Assembly: GCF_029360585.1 (NCBI RefSeq)
Contig: NZ_JAQZSJ010000009.1
Coordinates: forward strand, 1-64,000
Source of the DNA: Cohnella caldifontis
Lineage (GTDB): Bacteria > Bacillota > Bacilli > Paenibacillales > Paenibacillaceae
Direction: 5' to 3'
Length of the DNA stretch: 64,000 nucleotides
Under the pieces are notes generated by a model that saw only the letters and a list, made by a program, of their open reading frames with translations, was not told the DNA's origin and did not search any database. The stretch's first letter is position 1. Every line of letters starts with the position of its first letter. A program made the position numbers and the translations under genes. Shown here one piece after another: positions 25,160-33,997 of this stretch.

Positions 25160-26823
25160 GTCGCGGCTTCCCCTCTCGCGCGGCTCCGATAGTCCTTGGG
25201 GGACACGCCGACTTGTTTTTTGAAGCTGAAGCTGAAATAGTTCGGATCCGCATAGCCGACCTTCTCGGCGATTTCGAACGTTTTGAGGTCCGTGGAGAGA
25301 AGCAGTTCTTTGGCCGCTTCCATCCGAATCTGGAGGAGATAGGCCATGTAGGTCATTTTCGTCTCCCGCTTGAAAATGCTGCTGAAGTAGCCGGGACTGA
25401 TGTGCAAATGCGAACAGACGCGCGCGATCGTGATGTCGCAGTCGGCGTAATTCCGCTTGGTGAAAGCTTTGGCCTCCTCCACGAGAGAACGGTACGTCGT
25501 TTGGCGGTTCGACGCGATCCGGCCCATCAGCTCGGCGCAGGTGCGGATCACCCAATCCTGGGCATCCTGCAAACTCGCGAATTGATGCATGTCTTTGAGA
25601 GGATTCGTGCCGGCCCATGGATCGCCCGGCTGGTCCTCGACGTCTTGGGCGGCCTTCAAGATGACGGCCAGCAGCTGGTGCATGAAAATTTGCGCGTCGC
25701 GGAAATTGGCTTCCGAGCCCGCGTCGTGCAAGGGGGCGAACAGCTCTCGGACGATCGCCTCCATTTCGTCCGCCGTGCCGACTTTCAGGCAGCGGGCCAG
25801 GGCCTCTCCCTGCAGCTCGTCGAAGCGGACGGGAGCGCCGTGTTTGGGGCGGATTCGGGTTTCGACGTCCTCGATGGAAATGGCCCGATTGCCCCCCAGC
25901 AGCAGCCGGTAATCGAGCGCGGCCAAGGCGTCGTCGTATGCGTATTTCAGCTCGGCGGGACTGGAGACGACCGAGCCGATTCCGGCGGTGACGGTCAGAT
26001 TGAGAAACTTGCCGACGTTCTGGCAAGCCTCTTCCAGGATCGCGGCCGTGCGGCCGCGGATGATGTCCGGATCGGCCGCGTGCGGAGGAGAGAAGGTCAG
26101 GACCGCGACCAGCTCGTTATGTTGGAAGACGAGTCCGGACCGCTCCCGGACGACGATCTCCTCCGCGATGTTGCGGACGGCGAACCGCCGCAGTTCCTCG
26201 TCGGCGGATTGAAGCGCGGTCGCGGACGACGCGGGCAGCGGAGCGGGGTCGTCCAGTTGGAGCACGGAAACGCAGAACAGCCGGGGAACCTCCAGGTCCC
26301 CCAGTCCGTAATGCGCCGTTTTTTCCCGGATTTCCTTTTCCGGCAGTTTGCGGGAGACCAGCGTCCCGAGAAACAGCTCGCGGAGCAGCGGAAGGCTGCG
26401 AAGGTAGTGCGCCTTCAAGGTGTCGAGGTTTTCCCGTTCGGCGATTTCCGCGTCCAACCGGTCTTTGACTTTCCTTAGCGCTTGAAGCAGCTCCGCGGAC
26501 GAGAACGGTTTGAGCACGAATTCCTCGACCTGCAGATGGATGGCTTTGCGGGCATATTCGAATTCGTCGAAGCCGGTGAGGATGATGATTTTCGCCCTCG
26601 GGTACAGCCGGCGGATTTCCTCCGCCAGCTGAAGGCCGTCCATAAACGGCATCTTGATATCCGTCACGACGACGTCGGGGGCTTGCTTCTCCGTCATTTC
26701 CAGCGCTTCCCGCCCGTTCTCGGCCACGTCCGTGACGCGGAAGCCCGCGGCCTCCCAGTCGATTTCCCGAAGCACGCCTTCCCGAACGTCTGCCTCGTCG
26801 TCCACCAATATCAGGTTATACAT
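25156..26823 (-). CDS. YesN-type response regulator with AraC DNA-binding domain
   Basis: 555 residues. Receiver domain with LVDDE, phospho-acceptor D55 in DVVVTDIKMPF and K in LKPF; a long middle domain; a C-terminal AraC domain (CDITIARVCSHLHISPGYFS ... EIAEKVGYADPNYFSFSFKK). The ATG at 26823 begins the canonical MYNLILVDDE; the frame is open further upstream but without a regulator-like sequence. First gene of the mgl sensory operon. It is the best candidate to bind the 21-bp-spaced repeats upstream of mglB. Confidence 0.92.
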   Translation of the reverse strand: MYNLILVDDEADVREGVLREIDWEAAGFRVTDVAENGREALEMTEKQAPDVVVTDIKMPFMDGLQLAEEIRRLYPRAKIIILTGFDEFEYARKAIHLQVEEFVLKPFSSAELLQALRKVKDRLDAEIAERENLDTLKAHYLRSLPLLRELFLGTLVSRKLPEKEIREKTAHYGLGDLEVPRLFCVSVLQLDDPAPLPASSATALQSADEELRRFAVRNIAEEIVVRERSGLVFQHNELVAVLTFSPPHAADPDIIRGRTAAILEEACQNVGKFLNLTVTAGIGSVVSSPAELKYAYDDALAALDYRLLLGGNRAISIEDVETRIRPKHGAPVRFDELQGEALARCLKVGTADEMEAIVRELFAPLHDAGSEANFRDAQIFMHQLLAVILKAAQDVEDQPGDPWAGTNPLKDMHQFASLQDAQDWVIRTCAELMGRIASNRQTTYRSLVEEAKAFTKRNYADCDITIARVCSHLHISPGYFSSIFKRETKMTYMAYLLQIRMEAAKELLLSTDLKTFEIAEKVGYADPNYFSFSFKKQVGVSPKDYRSRARGEAAT

Positions 26824-26849
26824 GGCCGGAGTTGCCCCCTGTTTCGTTA

Positions 26850-26863
26850 TGAATGCGTTTACA
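26850..26863. promoter_or_regulatory. cre-like CcpA site on the mgl sensory promoter
   Basis: TGAATGCGTTTACA (minus strand TGTAAACGCATTCA) fits TGNAANCGNWWNCA and covers the predicted transcription start, 26 bp before the start codon. Confidence 0.65.
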
Positions 26864-26867
26864 GGGT

Positions 26868-26876
26868 ATTGTAGCA
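26868..26876 (-). promoter_or_regulatory. Extended -10 promoter of the mgl sensory operon
   Basis: Minus strand TGCTACAAT, with no good -35. It has the same sequence and the same relation to a cre site as the promoter at 16800-16808. Confidence 0.6.
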
Positions 26877-27000
26877 TGAACGATTTGGATGGGGGAGAGG
26901 GACGAGGGACAAAGCAGCTTTGAGAGAGGCATTGGGGGAAAGAGCGTCCCATCGCCTACCAAACTTGCCCAACGAGCGCTGCAACCCGTCATCCGACTCC

Positions 27001-27053
27001 AAACGCAAAACGGAGGCCGCAGCCCCATTCCGGCCGTGCCTCCGTCCGTTTTC
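27001..27053. terminator. Terminator of the export operon
   Basis: ACGGAGGC (27010-27017) pairs with GCCTCCGT (27038-27045). On the minus strand the stem is followed by TTTTGCGTTT, on the plus strand by ccgtttt. It lies 56 bp after the last gene of the MacAB-like operon. Confidence 0.6.
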
Positions 27054-27108
27054 TCCATTCCATCAGATACCCCATGCGGGATTCCGGCCTCGCCATCCAA
27101 CCGCCGCG

Positions 27109-28002
27109 CTACGAGGCTTCCTCCGGAGGCGTCAGCACGATCTTGCCGTCAACGACCTCCAACTTCACCTTGTTTTTGTCCTTCACGCCGATCGCCTCCA
27201 AATAGCCGGCCGGCACTTGCAGGCGTCCCGCTTTGTCCAGCACGGCGTATTCCACGTGGGAGTCCTCCCCGGGATCGGCCGGCGCCGCGCCGCGCTCGAG
27301 TTCGGCCAGCTCCTCGGCGTACGAGCGCTTGCGCAGCATTTCCGAAGAGATTTTCCCGTCCCGGATGGCGACGACGCGGTCCACTTTCTTGGCCAGATGC
27401 GGATCGTGGGTGACGATGACGATCGTGATGCCGTACGTCCGGTTCATTTCGCGGAACAGGTCCAGGATCTGGTCCGCCATGCGGGAATCGACGGACCCCG
27501 TCGGCTCGTCGGCCAGCAGCAGCTTCGGCTGGTTCGCGAGCGCGATGGCGATCGCCACGCGCTGCTGCTCGCCGCCGGACAGCTGGTGCAGCTTGTTGTT
27601 TTTGCGGTGCGTGAGCCCGACCGCTTCGAGCAGCTCCAGCGCGCGCATCCGCTTGCGGCGCCCCCGGAGCAAGATCGGCAGTTCCACGTTCTCGAGCGCG
27701 GTCAGGTAGGGAATCAAGTTGCGCGCGTTGTTCTGCCAGACGAAACCGACGCTTTCCCGTTTGTAGCGCACGAGGTCCGGCTCGGACATTTTCAGCATGT
27801 CTTTCCCGTCCACCGCGAGCGAGCCCGCGGAGGGCCGGTCAAGCCCGCCGAGCATGTTCAGCAGCGTGGATTTGCCGCTTCCGCTGTTGCCGATGATCGC
27901 CATCATCTCGCCCGTCTCCACGCGCAAATCCAACCCTTGCAGCGCGAATACTTCCAGATCCGCCGCCTTGTAGATTTTGACCAGTCCTTCGCAATGAATC
28001 AC
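27109..28002 (-). CDS. ABC transporter ATPase with C-terminal AbrB-like domain
   Basis: 297 residues. Residues 1-225 are a MacB/LolD-type ATPase: GNSGSGKST, Q-loop VGFVWQNN, signature LSGGEQQRVAIA, LLLADEPTGSVDS, VTHD. After a linker, residues about 252-292 read LDKAGRLQVPAGYLEAIGVK and end KVKLEVVDGKIVLTPPE, which looks like a SpoVT/AbrB swapped-hairpin unit (GRxxxP, then GxxxxDKV). The start is GTG at 28002 with GGGGAGG 8 nt upstream, 3 bp after the permease stop. It probably energises the FtsX-like permease; the extra domain may give dimerisation or DNA contact. Confidence 0.9.
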   Translation of the reverse strand: MIHCEGLVKIYKAADLEVFALQGLDLRVETGEMMAIIGNSGSGKSTLLNMLGGLDRPSAGSLAVDGKDMLKMSEPDLVRYKRESVGFVWQNNARNLIPYLTALENVELPILLRGRRKRMRALELLEAVGLTHRKNNKLHQLSGGEQQRVAIAIALANQPKLLLADEPTGSVDSRMADQILDLFREMNRTYGITIVIVTHDPHLAKKVDRVVAIRDGKISSEMLRKRSYAEELAELERGAAPADPGEDSHVEYAVLDKAGRLQVPAGYLEAIGVKDKNKVKLEVVDGKIVLTPPEEAS

Positions 28003-28005
28003 GGC

Positions 28006-30906
28006 TTAATCCTCCCCGAGCTTCAAGGCTTGATGGATGCGGATGCGGGACAGCATGTAGGCGAGAATGCCCAGGCCCAGCAACAGCATGAAGCCGACCG
28101 TGCCGTACAGCCGGACGAAGTCGGCCGATTCGAACAGCACCCGGAACGGAGGCACCATCTGGGCCGGATCGAACGCGATCTGGAAGTTCGGCACGTACAG
28201 GCGGCTGGCCAGATGCCCGACCAGCACGCCGATCAGCACGGCTACGCCGGAAGTGAGCAGCTGTTCCAGCGCGAGCATGCCGATCAGCTGGCCCAGCGAC
28301 AAGCCGAACGCCCGCAAAATGCCGTTCTGCAGCGTGCGCCCTTTAAGAGACAACACCCAATACAGCAAAAACCCGACGAAGCTGACGAAAATCGAAAGGA
28401 GGAATCCGAGCGTCAGCACCCCGTTCAGCGAGAGCAGGAACGGGTCGTTCTTGGCCCGGACGAGATCCGCCCGCGTGTTCACGACATTCGTCACGCTCAG
28501 CTTCGCCTTCTCGATTCCTTCGTACAGCGCTTCGGTGGAAGCGCCCGGCGCCAGCTTCAGCCATACCTGGTACGGCTCCAAGCCCAGTTGCAGTTGGATG
28601 CGGGACAAGTGGCCGACGATCAGCATCGGCGCGTTCGTCTTCGTGTCCTCGTCCGCCGCGTTGACCGACCCCAGCGGGGGATTCGGATTGAAGGACGGAA
28701 AATAGTCCACGATGCCGTAAACGGTGAAAGGCTGTTGGTCGGTTCCATCCCAGCCGACGAAGATCGTGTCGCCGGCTTTCACGTTCTTCTGCTCCGCCAG
28801 CGATCGGGAGATAAGCACGGCCTTGGAATCGCCGGCGATCAGATTCAAATATTCGTAAAACGGATATGGCAGCAGGCCGTTCGGAAACCAGGCGGTTCGC
28901 CCGAATTCGTCCGTGTCGATGCCGATGAGCTTGGCGGTGCCCGACTGTTGTTCTCCCGCCCCGAAAAACGCGTCTTTCTTCACGAATACTTTCGCGGTAG
29001 CCTCGACGCCCGGCAAATTGGCATAAGGCTCGTACGGCGGTTCCAAATAGTGGACGGGACCTTTGGAGAGGGGTTGGGCGGCGGGCGCTCCCCCTCCCAT
29101 CGGGGGTCCTCCCATCGGCGTTTCCGGCGGCTTGTCGTTCGGCCATTCCGACTCCAGCACGAATTCGGCCCCGTTCGCGTACCGGATCCGGTCCTCGGTA
29201 TTGTGGTTCAGCGTGCGCGCCGCGCCGGCGCTGAACACGCCGATCGCGATCGTCATGATCAGGAACACCATCAGGAATTGGTATTGGCTGTTCGACCGGC
29301 CGACTTGGATGAGCGTCGAGTACAGGGAGGGAGGCCACCATTTGCGGCCCAGCCAGTAAACCAGGCGCAGCGCGTAGGGATACAGCCGGAGCAGCAGCAG
29401 CCCCGCGCCGAGCACGAACAGCGCGGGCACGACGAACTGCAGCGGGTCGAGACTCAGGGAGTCCGCGCCGAGCCCCAGATTCCGGGCATCCTTGAGCTTC
29501 GTCCGGAACAGGTAAAGGCCGTAAATCGACACCCCTAAAGCCAGCACGTCCAGGAACGCTTTATGCCATAAAGGGACTTTCTGCACGCGGGCCAACTGCT
29601 GCTTATGGCTGACGATCGACGCGCGGGTGGCGAGCAGCGCCGGAATGAGCGTCGTCAAGAAAGAAGCGGCCGAGGCCAAGCCTCCGTAGCGCCAGGCTTC
29701 CGCGTTCAGGTGCACGGCCATTCGGGCCCGCTGGACGAATTCGAGAAATCCGTTCGAAGCGCCCAGCATTTTCGTCAGCGCCGTTCCGATCGGCGGGCCG
29801 AGCGCCCAAGCCGCGGCGCCCAGCAGCAGCCCTTCCGCCGCGAAGGACGCGGCGATCTGCCAGCGGGCCGCGCCGCGGCTGCGCAGCACGGCGATTTCGT
29901 TCTTCTGCCGGTCGACGATCAGATTGGAGACCATGAACATATAGAACGCCAGCATGATCAACACGGGGACGTTCAAGGACCACATCAGGATGCGGAGCTT
30001 CGCCGCCCGGTCGAAGTATTTCTCGATAATGGGAAGCGAAGGAGCGTTGAACTCGATCTGGTATCGTCCCACGGCGGCCGCCAAAGCGTTCCGCAGCTTC
30101 TTGTCCGTGTCCAGGAACCCCGCCACGTTCCGAAGCTCCAGCTTCGTGTAGTCCATCACGAAGAACCAACCGGCCGTCGTCAGCGGAATCCGGCTTTGAT
30201 CGACGAACTCCGACCGGAACAGCCGCTCGTTCATGACGAACGCGGAATTCAGGTCGCTGAGGTTGGGAGTCCGGAAATACGGATCGTCGTCCGCCTTCTT
30301 TTCGAACACCCCGACCGGCTTGATTTTGATCGTGCCTTTGACTTTCTCGTCGCTCACGACCAGCACCGTGTCCAGCACCAGCTTGAGGTTCCCCAGCGCG
30401 CGTTCCGTGAGCAGCACTTCATAGACGCCGTCGACCGGGTGGTCGGCGGGCAGCCGGCCGTCGATCAGGCGGATGTGCTCTTCCAGCCCGCTGTACATCC
30501 GGAAGGAGGCGCTGGGCTTGTTGCGGAGCGTCTCGTTGCGGGCTTGTTCTTCGTAGCCGAACAGAAAGGACTGGGTGCGTCTGTCCGCGACCAGCTCCTT
30601 GATCGGAATCCCGAACCCGCGCTCGGCGTCCTCGGCCATATACCGATCGAGACCAGCGAGCGTCGCGCGGCGCTTTTGTTCCGTCTGGTTGTAAAAATTG
30701 ACCTGCGCCCAGTAAGCTCCCGGGTAAACGCCGGATTTGGTCTGGGAAGCTTCCAGATCCTTGACCAGCATGCGGGATAAAATGGCTTCGGAATAGATCG
30801 GCATGGTGCTGACGAGCGCCACGGTGAGGAGCATGCCGAGAAACAGGCTGACGACCAGCCATCGGTTCTGCAGCATTTTGCGAATGATCATGACGAATAA
30901 AGCCAC
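28006..30906 (-). CDS. Large FtsX-like ABC permease (MacB-type, duplicated)
   Basis: 966-residue membrane protein. N-terminal TM1 (about 14-35) is followed by an extracytoplasmic domain, a three-helix FtsX block around residues 305-440, two more helices around 465-500, a second TM near 535-555, a second extracytoplasmic domain (with a Met/Gly/Pro-rich loop TPMGGPPMGGGAP), and a final FtsX block (LTLGFLLSIFVSFVGFLLYW to the C-terminus). This duplicated layout is seen in lipoprotein-release or peptide-export permeases. The start is GTG at 30906 with GGGGAGG 7 nt upstream. It follows the membrane fusion gene by 95 bp. The substrate is unknown. Confidence 0.9.
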   Translation of the reverse strand: MALFVMIIRKMLQNRWLVVSLFLGMLLTVALVSTMPIYSEAILSRMLVKDLEASQTKSGVYPGAYWAQVNFYNQTEQKRRATLAGLDRYMAEDAERGFGIPIKELVADRRTQSFLFGYEEQARNETLRNKPSASFRMYSGLEEHIRLIDGRLPADHPVDGVYEVLLTERALGNLKLVLDTVLVVSDEKVKGTIKIKPVGVFEKKADDDPYFRTPNLSDLNSAFVMNERLFRSEFVDQSRIPLTTAGWFFVMDYTKLELRNVAGFLDTDKKLRNALAAAVGRYQIEFNAPSLPIIEKYFDRAAKLRILMWSLNVPVLIMLAFYMFMVSNLIVDRQKNEIAVLRSRGAARWQIAASFAAEGLLLGAAAWALGPPIGTALTKMLGASNGFLEFVQRARMAVHLNAEAWRYGGLASAASFLTTLIPALLATRASIVSHKQQLARVQKVPLWHKAFLDVLALGVSIYGLYLFRTKLKDARNLGLGADSLSLDPLQFVVPALFVLGAGLLLLRLYPYALRLVYWLGRKWWPPSLYSTLIQVGRSNSQYQFLMVFLIMTIAIGVFSAGAARTLNHNTEDRIRYANGAEFVLESEWPNDKPPETPMGGPPMGGGAPAAQPLSKGPVHYLEPPYEPYANLPGVEATAKVFVKKDAFFGAGEQQSGTAKLIGIDTDEFGRTAWFPNGLLPYPFYEYLNLIAGDSKAVLISRSLAEQKNVKAGDTIFVGWDGTDQQPFTVYGIVDYFPSFNPNPPLGSVNAADEDTKTNAPMLIVGHLSRIQLQLGLEPYQVWLKLAPGASTEALYEGIEKAKLSVTNVVNTRADLVRAKNDPFLLSLNGVLTLGFLLSIFVSFVGFLLYWVLSLKGRTLQNGILRAFGLSLGQLIGMLALEQLLTSGVAVLIGVLVGHLASRLYVPNFQIAFDPAQMVPPFRVLFESADFVRLYGTVGFMLLLGLGILAYMLSRIRIHQALKLGED

Positions 30907-31001
30907 TGGAAAACCTCCCCGGAAACATTCCCCCGAAAGTGACGCGAAGCTTGCGGCTTATTCCTCTCGGCGGAGCCCCCAGTTAAAATGGCGAAACGGC
31001 G

Positions 31002-32024
31002 TTACTGCAGGATCACGTCCTGCCCCTCTTCCAAGCCGCTCATGATCTCGACGGAGGTCGAAGTGGTCAACCCCTGCTCGACGTCGATTTCGCGGATCCG
31101 CTTCCCGTCCTCGAGCACCCGGACGAACGTCCGGCCTAAGTAAGACCGCAGGCCGCTTCTCGGGATCTGCAAGACGTTATCTTTCTTCTGCGTGATAATG
31201 GAGATTTCGACCGAGCTCCCGATCTCGGCTTCTTTCGGGAGGGCGGCAACGTCGACGTACAGCGTTCTGGCGTAACGGTCCGCCAAATCCTTATTCATCG
31301 TCACCGGAGCGGAACTGGGCGTCTGCACGACTTTGCCTTGCACGGTTTCCTTCCCGAGCGTCACCTCCGCGGCCATGCCCACTTCGGCGTCCTTGATATC
31401 GGCCGAATTGTCCACCCGCAGCGCCACCCGGAGCTTGGCCGGATCCGCCACGGTCACCAGCGTCTGGTACGCTTCGACCGGATCGCCTTCCTTCAGGCTT
31501 TCCACGAAAGTGACCTGTCCGTCGATCTTCGCGCGCAGGATCCGGCTGTCGAATTGCTGTTTCAGGCGCTCGTATTTCATCTGTTCGAGTTCCATTTGAA
31601 GCTCGGCGACGCGTTGCTGATCCTCGCCCGCTTCCCTGGCTTGGCGCCAGGCCAGCCTGGCTTTCTCGAGCGCGAGCTCCTGCTCCTTCAGCTGGATGTC
31701 CAAGCCGTCCATGATCAGCTGTACGAGCACGTCGCCTTTCTTGACCATGTCCCCGGACTGGACCGGAATGCTGTCGATCCGGCCGCCGTTTCCGGTAAAT
31801 TGCGCGATGTCGGTCGATACCGATTCCAGGTATCCGATCCCCGCGATCCGCTTGACGATCGTTCCTTTCTCCACCTTGGCGGTTCGATAATTTTCCTGGG
31901 CCGGTTTCACCAGCGGGGGCTTCAGCTCGCTTTCCTCCTTGGGCAGCAAGGAACACCCGGCCGTTGAAACCGCGAGCATGGCCGCCCCCGCAAGCAGAAG
32001 GCCGGTCTTAAGGCATCGCGACAA
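31002..32024 (-). CDS. MacA/HlyD-like membrane fusion lipoprotein
   Basis: 340-residue periplasmic adaptor homologue. The signal ends AVSTAGC (lipobox), followed by a first barrel (VEKGTIVKRIAGIGYLESVS), a lipoyl half (GDMVKKGDVLVQL), a short coiled-coil hairpin (residues about 110-155), the second lipoyl half and a beta-barrel domain. The TTG at 32024 was chosen because GGAGG lies 8 nt upstream; an ATG at 32033 sits directly on that site. Either start overlaps the preceding ATPase gene, showing translational coupling. Confidence 0.88.
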   Translation of the reverse strand: MSRCLKTGLLLAGAAMLAVSTAGCSLLPKEESELKPPLVKPAQENYRTAKVEKGTIVKRIAGIGYLESVSTDIAQFTGNGGRIDSIPVQSGDMVKKGDVLVQLIMDGLDIQLKEQELALEKARLAWRQAREAGEDQQRVAELQMELEQMKYERLKQQFDSRILRAKIDGQVTFVESLKEGDPVEAYQTLVTVADPAKLRVALRVDNSADIKDAEVGMAAEVTLGKETVQGKVVQTPSSAPVTMNKDLADRYARTLYVDVAALPKEAEIGSSVEISIITQKKDNVLQIPRSGLRSYLGRTFVRVLEDGKRIREIDVEQGLTTSTSVEIMSGLEEGQDVILQ

Positions 32025-32694
32025 TTCGTCCATCCTCCAATTCGTAGACTTGATCGACGATGTCCATGATCGCCGGATCGTGCGTCGTTAGAATGACGGT
32101 CATCCCTTGCTGAACCAAATCGCGGAACACCTTGATGATCTGCAGGCCCGTGCGGCTGTCGAGCTCCGCCGTCGGTTCGTCCGCCAGCAGCAGCTTCGGC
32201 CGGTGCGCGATCGCCCGGGCGATCGCCGTGCGCTGCTGTTCCCCGCCCGACATCTCGAAGGGGCGGTGATGCATCCTCGCCTTGAGGCCCACTTGACCCA
32301 GCGCTTCCGCCGCGGCATCCTTCCGGTCTTTCGCCGGAACTCCCGCGATCCGCAAGAGAAACTCCACGTTCTCGTAAGCGGACATCAGCGGAAACAGCGC
32401 GAACGACTGGAAGACGAGCCCCATTTCCTTCCGGCGGAGGTCGCCCCGCTCGCGCTCCGACAGGCCGCCCAGTTCCCTTCCCGCGAACGAGATCGTGCCT
32501 TCGTCGGGACGGTCGAGGGCCGCGAGCAAGTTGATCAGCGTCGTCTTGCCGGAGCCCGATCGGCCTTTGAAAGCGACCAATCGGCCCGGCGCGATCGAGA
32601 GATCGACGCCGTCCAGCACGGTAACGGCCGCCGTTCCCCGCCCGAAAACCCGCTTAATGCCGTCGGCCCGTATCATGGGCGGAGTGGCGTCCAT
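32008..32694 (-). CDS. ABC transporter ATPase, LolD/MacB type
   Basis: 228 residues, single domain: GRSGSGKTT, VFQSFALFPLMSAYENV, signature MSGGEQQRTAIARA, LLLADEPTAELDSRTG, TTHD. ATG at 32694 with GGAGG about 11 nt upstream. It overlaps the end of the LacI-type gene by 41 bp and the start of the fusion-protein gene by 17 bp. With the second ATPase at 27109 it gives the operon two different nucleotide-binding subunits for one duplicated permease. Confidence 0.9.
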   Translation of the reverse strand: MDATPPMIRADGIKRVFGRGTAAVTVLDGVDLSIAPGRLVAFKGRSGSGKTTLINLLAALDRPDEGTISFAGRELGGLSERERGDLRRKEMGLVFQSFALFPLMSAYENVEFLLRIAGVPAKDRKDAAAEALGQVGLKARMHHRPFEMSGGEQQRTAIARAIAHRPKLLLADEPTAELDSRTGLQIIKVFRDLVQQGMTVILTTHDPAIMDIVDQVYELEDGRIVAMP

Positions 32695-33790
32695 CCGTGC
32701 GGCTCCCTCCTTTTTTGCGCGGTCCCGTTCCGGGAACGCGGGCTGCCGATTGCCGTTCCATCAACACGGGAAGCACCCTTTCCATTGTTCCGTTTTCGCC
32801 TTGCAGCAATCGTTGCAGCAGGATGACGGCTTTGGCCGCCCCCAAATCGCGGGCAGGCCGGACCGTCGTCAGCGGGGGCATCGTATAGGCGGCGCACGTG
32901 TCTCCGTCATACCCGAGCACCGAAATCCGGTCCGGCACGGGGATGCCGTTCCCGGCCAAAGCCTGCAGGGCCCCCGCCGCCATCAGGTCGTTCCCGCAGA
33001 ACACCGCCGTCAGGTCGGTTCTCCGGCGGAGCAGTTCCGTCATGGCGCGGCTCCCGCTCGAGCCGGAGAAATCCCCGTCCGCGAGCAGGTCCGGCGGATG
33101 CTCCAGCCCTCTCTCCCGCAACGCCTGGCAGAAGCCGGCGTACCGTTCCCGGCTGATCCTCAGCTCCTTCGGTCCCCGGATGTGGCCGATTACCCGATGA
33201 CCGTCCTTCAGCAGCCGTTCGCCGGCCATACGTCCCCCCTCGAAGTCGTCGGACACGATCGCGGAGCAGCGGGGGCCTACGGCGCCTTCGAAGTTGACGC
33301 AGGGAATGCCCAGCGCCAGCGCCTCCCGCATCAACGGGTGATCGGCGGTGAACGCGGGCAGCATCATGCAAGCCTCCAATCCGCGCGAACGGATCCAATA
33401 TCCCAGCTTGCCCGGGGAATAAGAAAGCAGCGGAACGGAGAAAAAGAGGGTGTCCATCCCGATCCGCTGCAGCTCCCGTTGGACCAGCGGCAGGAAATGG
33501 ACGAAGCTGTTGCTTGCCTCGAATTCGAATTCGGGCATCATGACTCCGACAAGCCTGCTGCCTTTGCCGACCAGCTGCTTCGCCCCGAAGTGGGGGACGT
33601 ACCCGAATTCCTCGGCCTTCTCCAAAACGCTTTTTCGCGTGGCTTCCTTCACGCCGCGCACCCCGTTCAACGCGCGGGAAACCGTGCTGGGCGAGATCCC
33701 GAGCGCTCCGGCGATCGTCCGGATGACCGGCGGGCCATCCCGGGGAGCGCCGGTGAAACCTTTCGCGTAAGACGGTCGCCGGTCGGACAT
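32654..33790 (-). CDS. LacI-family transcriptional regulator
   Basis: 378 residues. HTH at residues about 23-45 (IRTIAGALGISPSTVSRALN) followed by the LacI hinge and a type 1 sugar-binding effector domain (LVGVMMPEFEFEASNSF, VSDDFEGGRMAGERLLKDGH, FCGNDLMAAGALQAL, ISVLGYDGDTCAAYTMPPLT). The N-terminal 22 residues before the HTH are longer than usual. ATG at 33790 with GGAGG 7 nt upstream. It is driven by a strong promoter with a 16-bp palindromic operator, so it probably represses itself and the downstream export operon. The basic C-terminal tail (RKKGGSRTDGRHSAHD) overlaps the ATPase gene. Confidence 0.9.
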   Translation of the reverse strand: MSDRRPSYAKGFTGAPRDGPPVIRTIAGALGISPSTVSRALNGVRGVKEATRKSVLEKAEEFGYVPHFGAKQLVGKGSRLVGVMMPEFEFEASNSFVHFLPLVQRELQRIGMDTLFFSVPLLSYSPGKLGYWIRSRGLEACMMLPAFTADHPLMREALALGIPCVNFEGAVGPRCSAIVSDDFEGGRMAGERLLKDGHRVIGHIRGPKELRISRERYAGFCQALRERGLEHPPDLLADGDFSGSSGSRAMTELLRRRTDLTAVFCGNDLMAAGALQALAGNGIPVPDRISVLGYDGDTCAAYTMPPLTTVRPARDLGAAKAVILLQRLLQGENGTMERVLPVLMERQSAARVPGTGPRKKGGSRTDGRHSAHDTGRRH

Positions 33791-33844
33791 GTCGTGACCT
33801 CCTCCGCATCGCGCGGGCCGGAATGAAGGTGGAGAAACGGCGGT

Positions 33845-33860
33845 TTGCAAACGTTTGCAA
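33845..33860. promoter_or_regulatory. 16-bp palindromic LacI-type operator
   Basis: TTGCAAACGTTTGCAA is a perfect palindrome with the central CG of LacI/CcpA family sites. It lies just downstream of the predicted start of the lacI-like gene. It also fits the cre pattern, so CcpA is an alternative binder. Confidence 0.75.
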
Positions 33861-33871
33861 TTCTGATTTCC

Positions 33872-33901
33872 AATATAAGGATTGGGCTCCGAATCTGTCA
33901 A
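33872..33901 (-). promoter_or_regulatory. Strong sigma-A promoter of the LacI-type gene
   Basis: Minus strand TTGACA (33896-33901), 18-bp spacer, TATATT (33872-33877). Confidence 0.75.
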
Positions 33902-33997
33902 TGACTGTTTTTACGGGAAAAGAGTCGCATTTTACGAACGCTCCGCGATGTGCGGGTTGCGGTCTGTTCGATGTTGTCGTATCTTATGTGTAGATAG

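Noticed and set aside
25160..26026. N-terminal extension of the second kinase
   Set aside because: Shadow of the response-regulator gene; the GTG at 25159 overlaps the regulator stop.
26920..29538. 872-codon plus-strand ORF
   Set aside because: Antisense to the ATPase and permease genes, with shadow-type composition.
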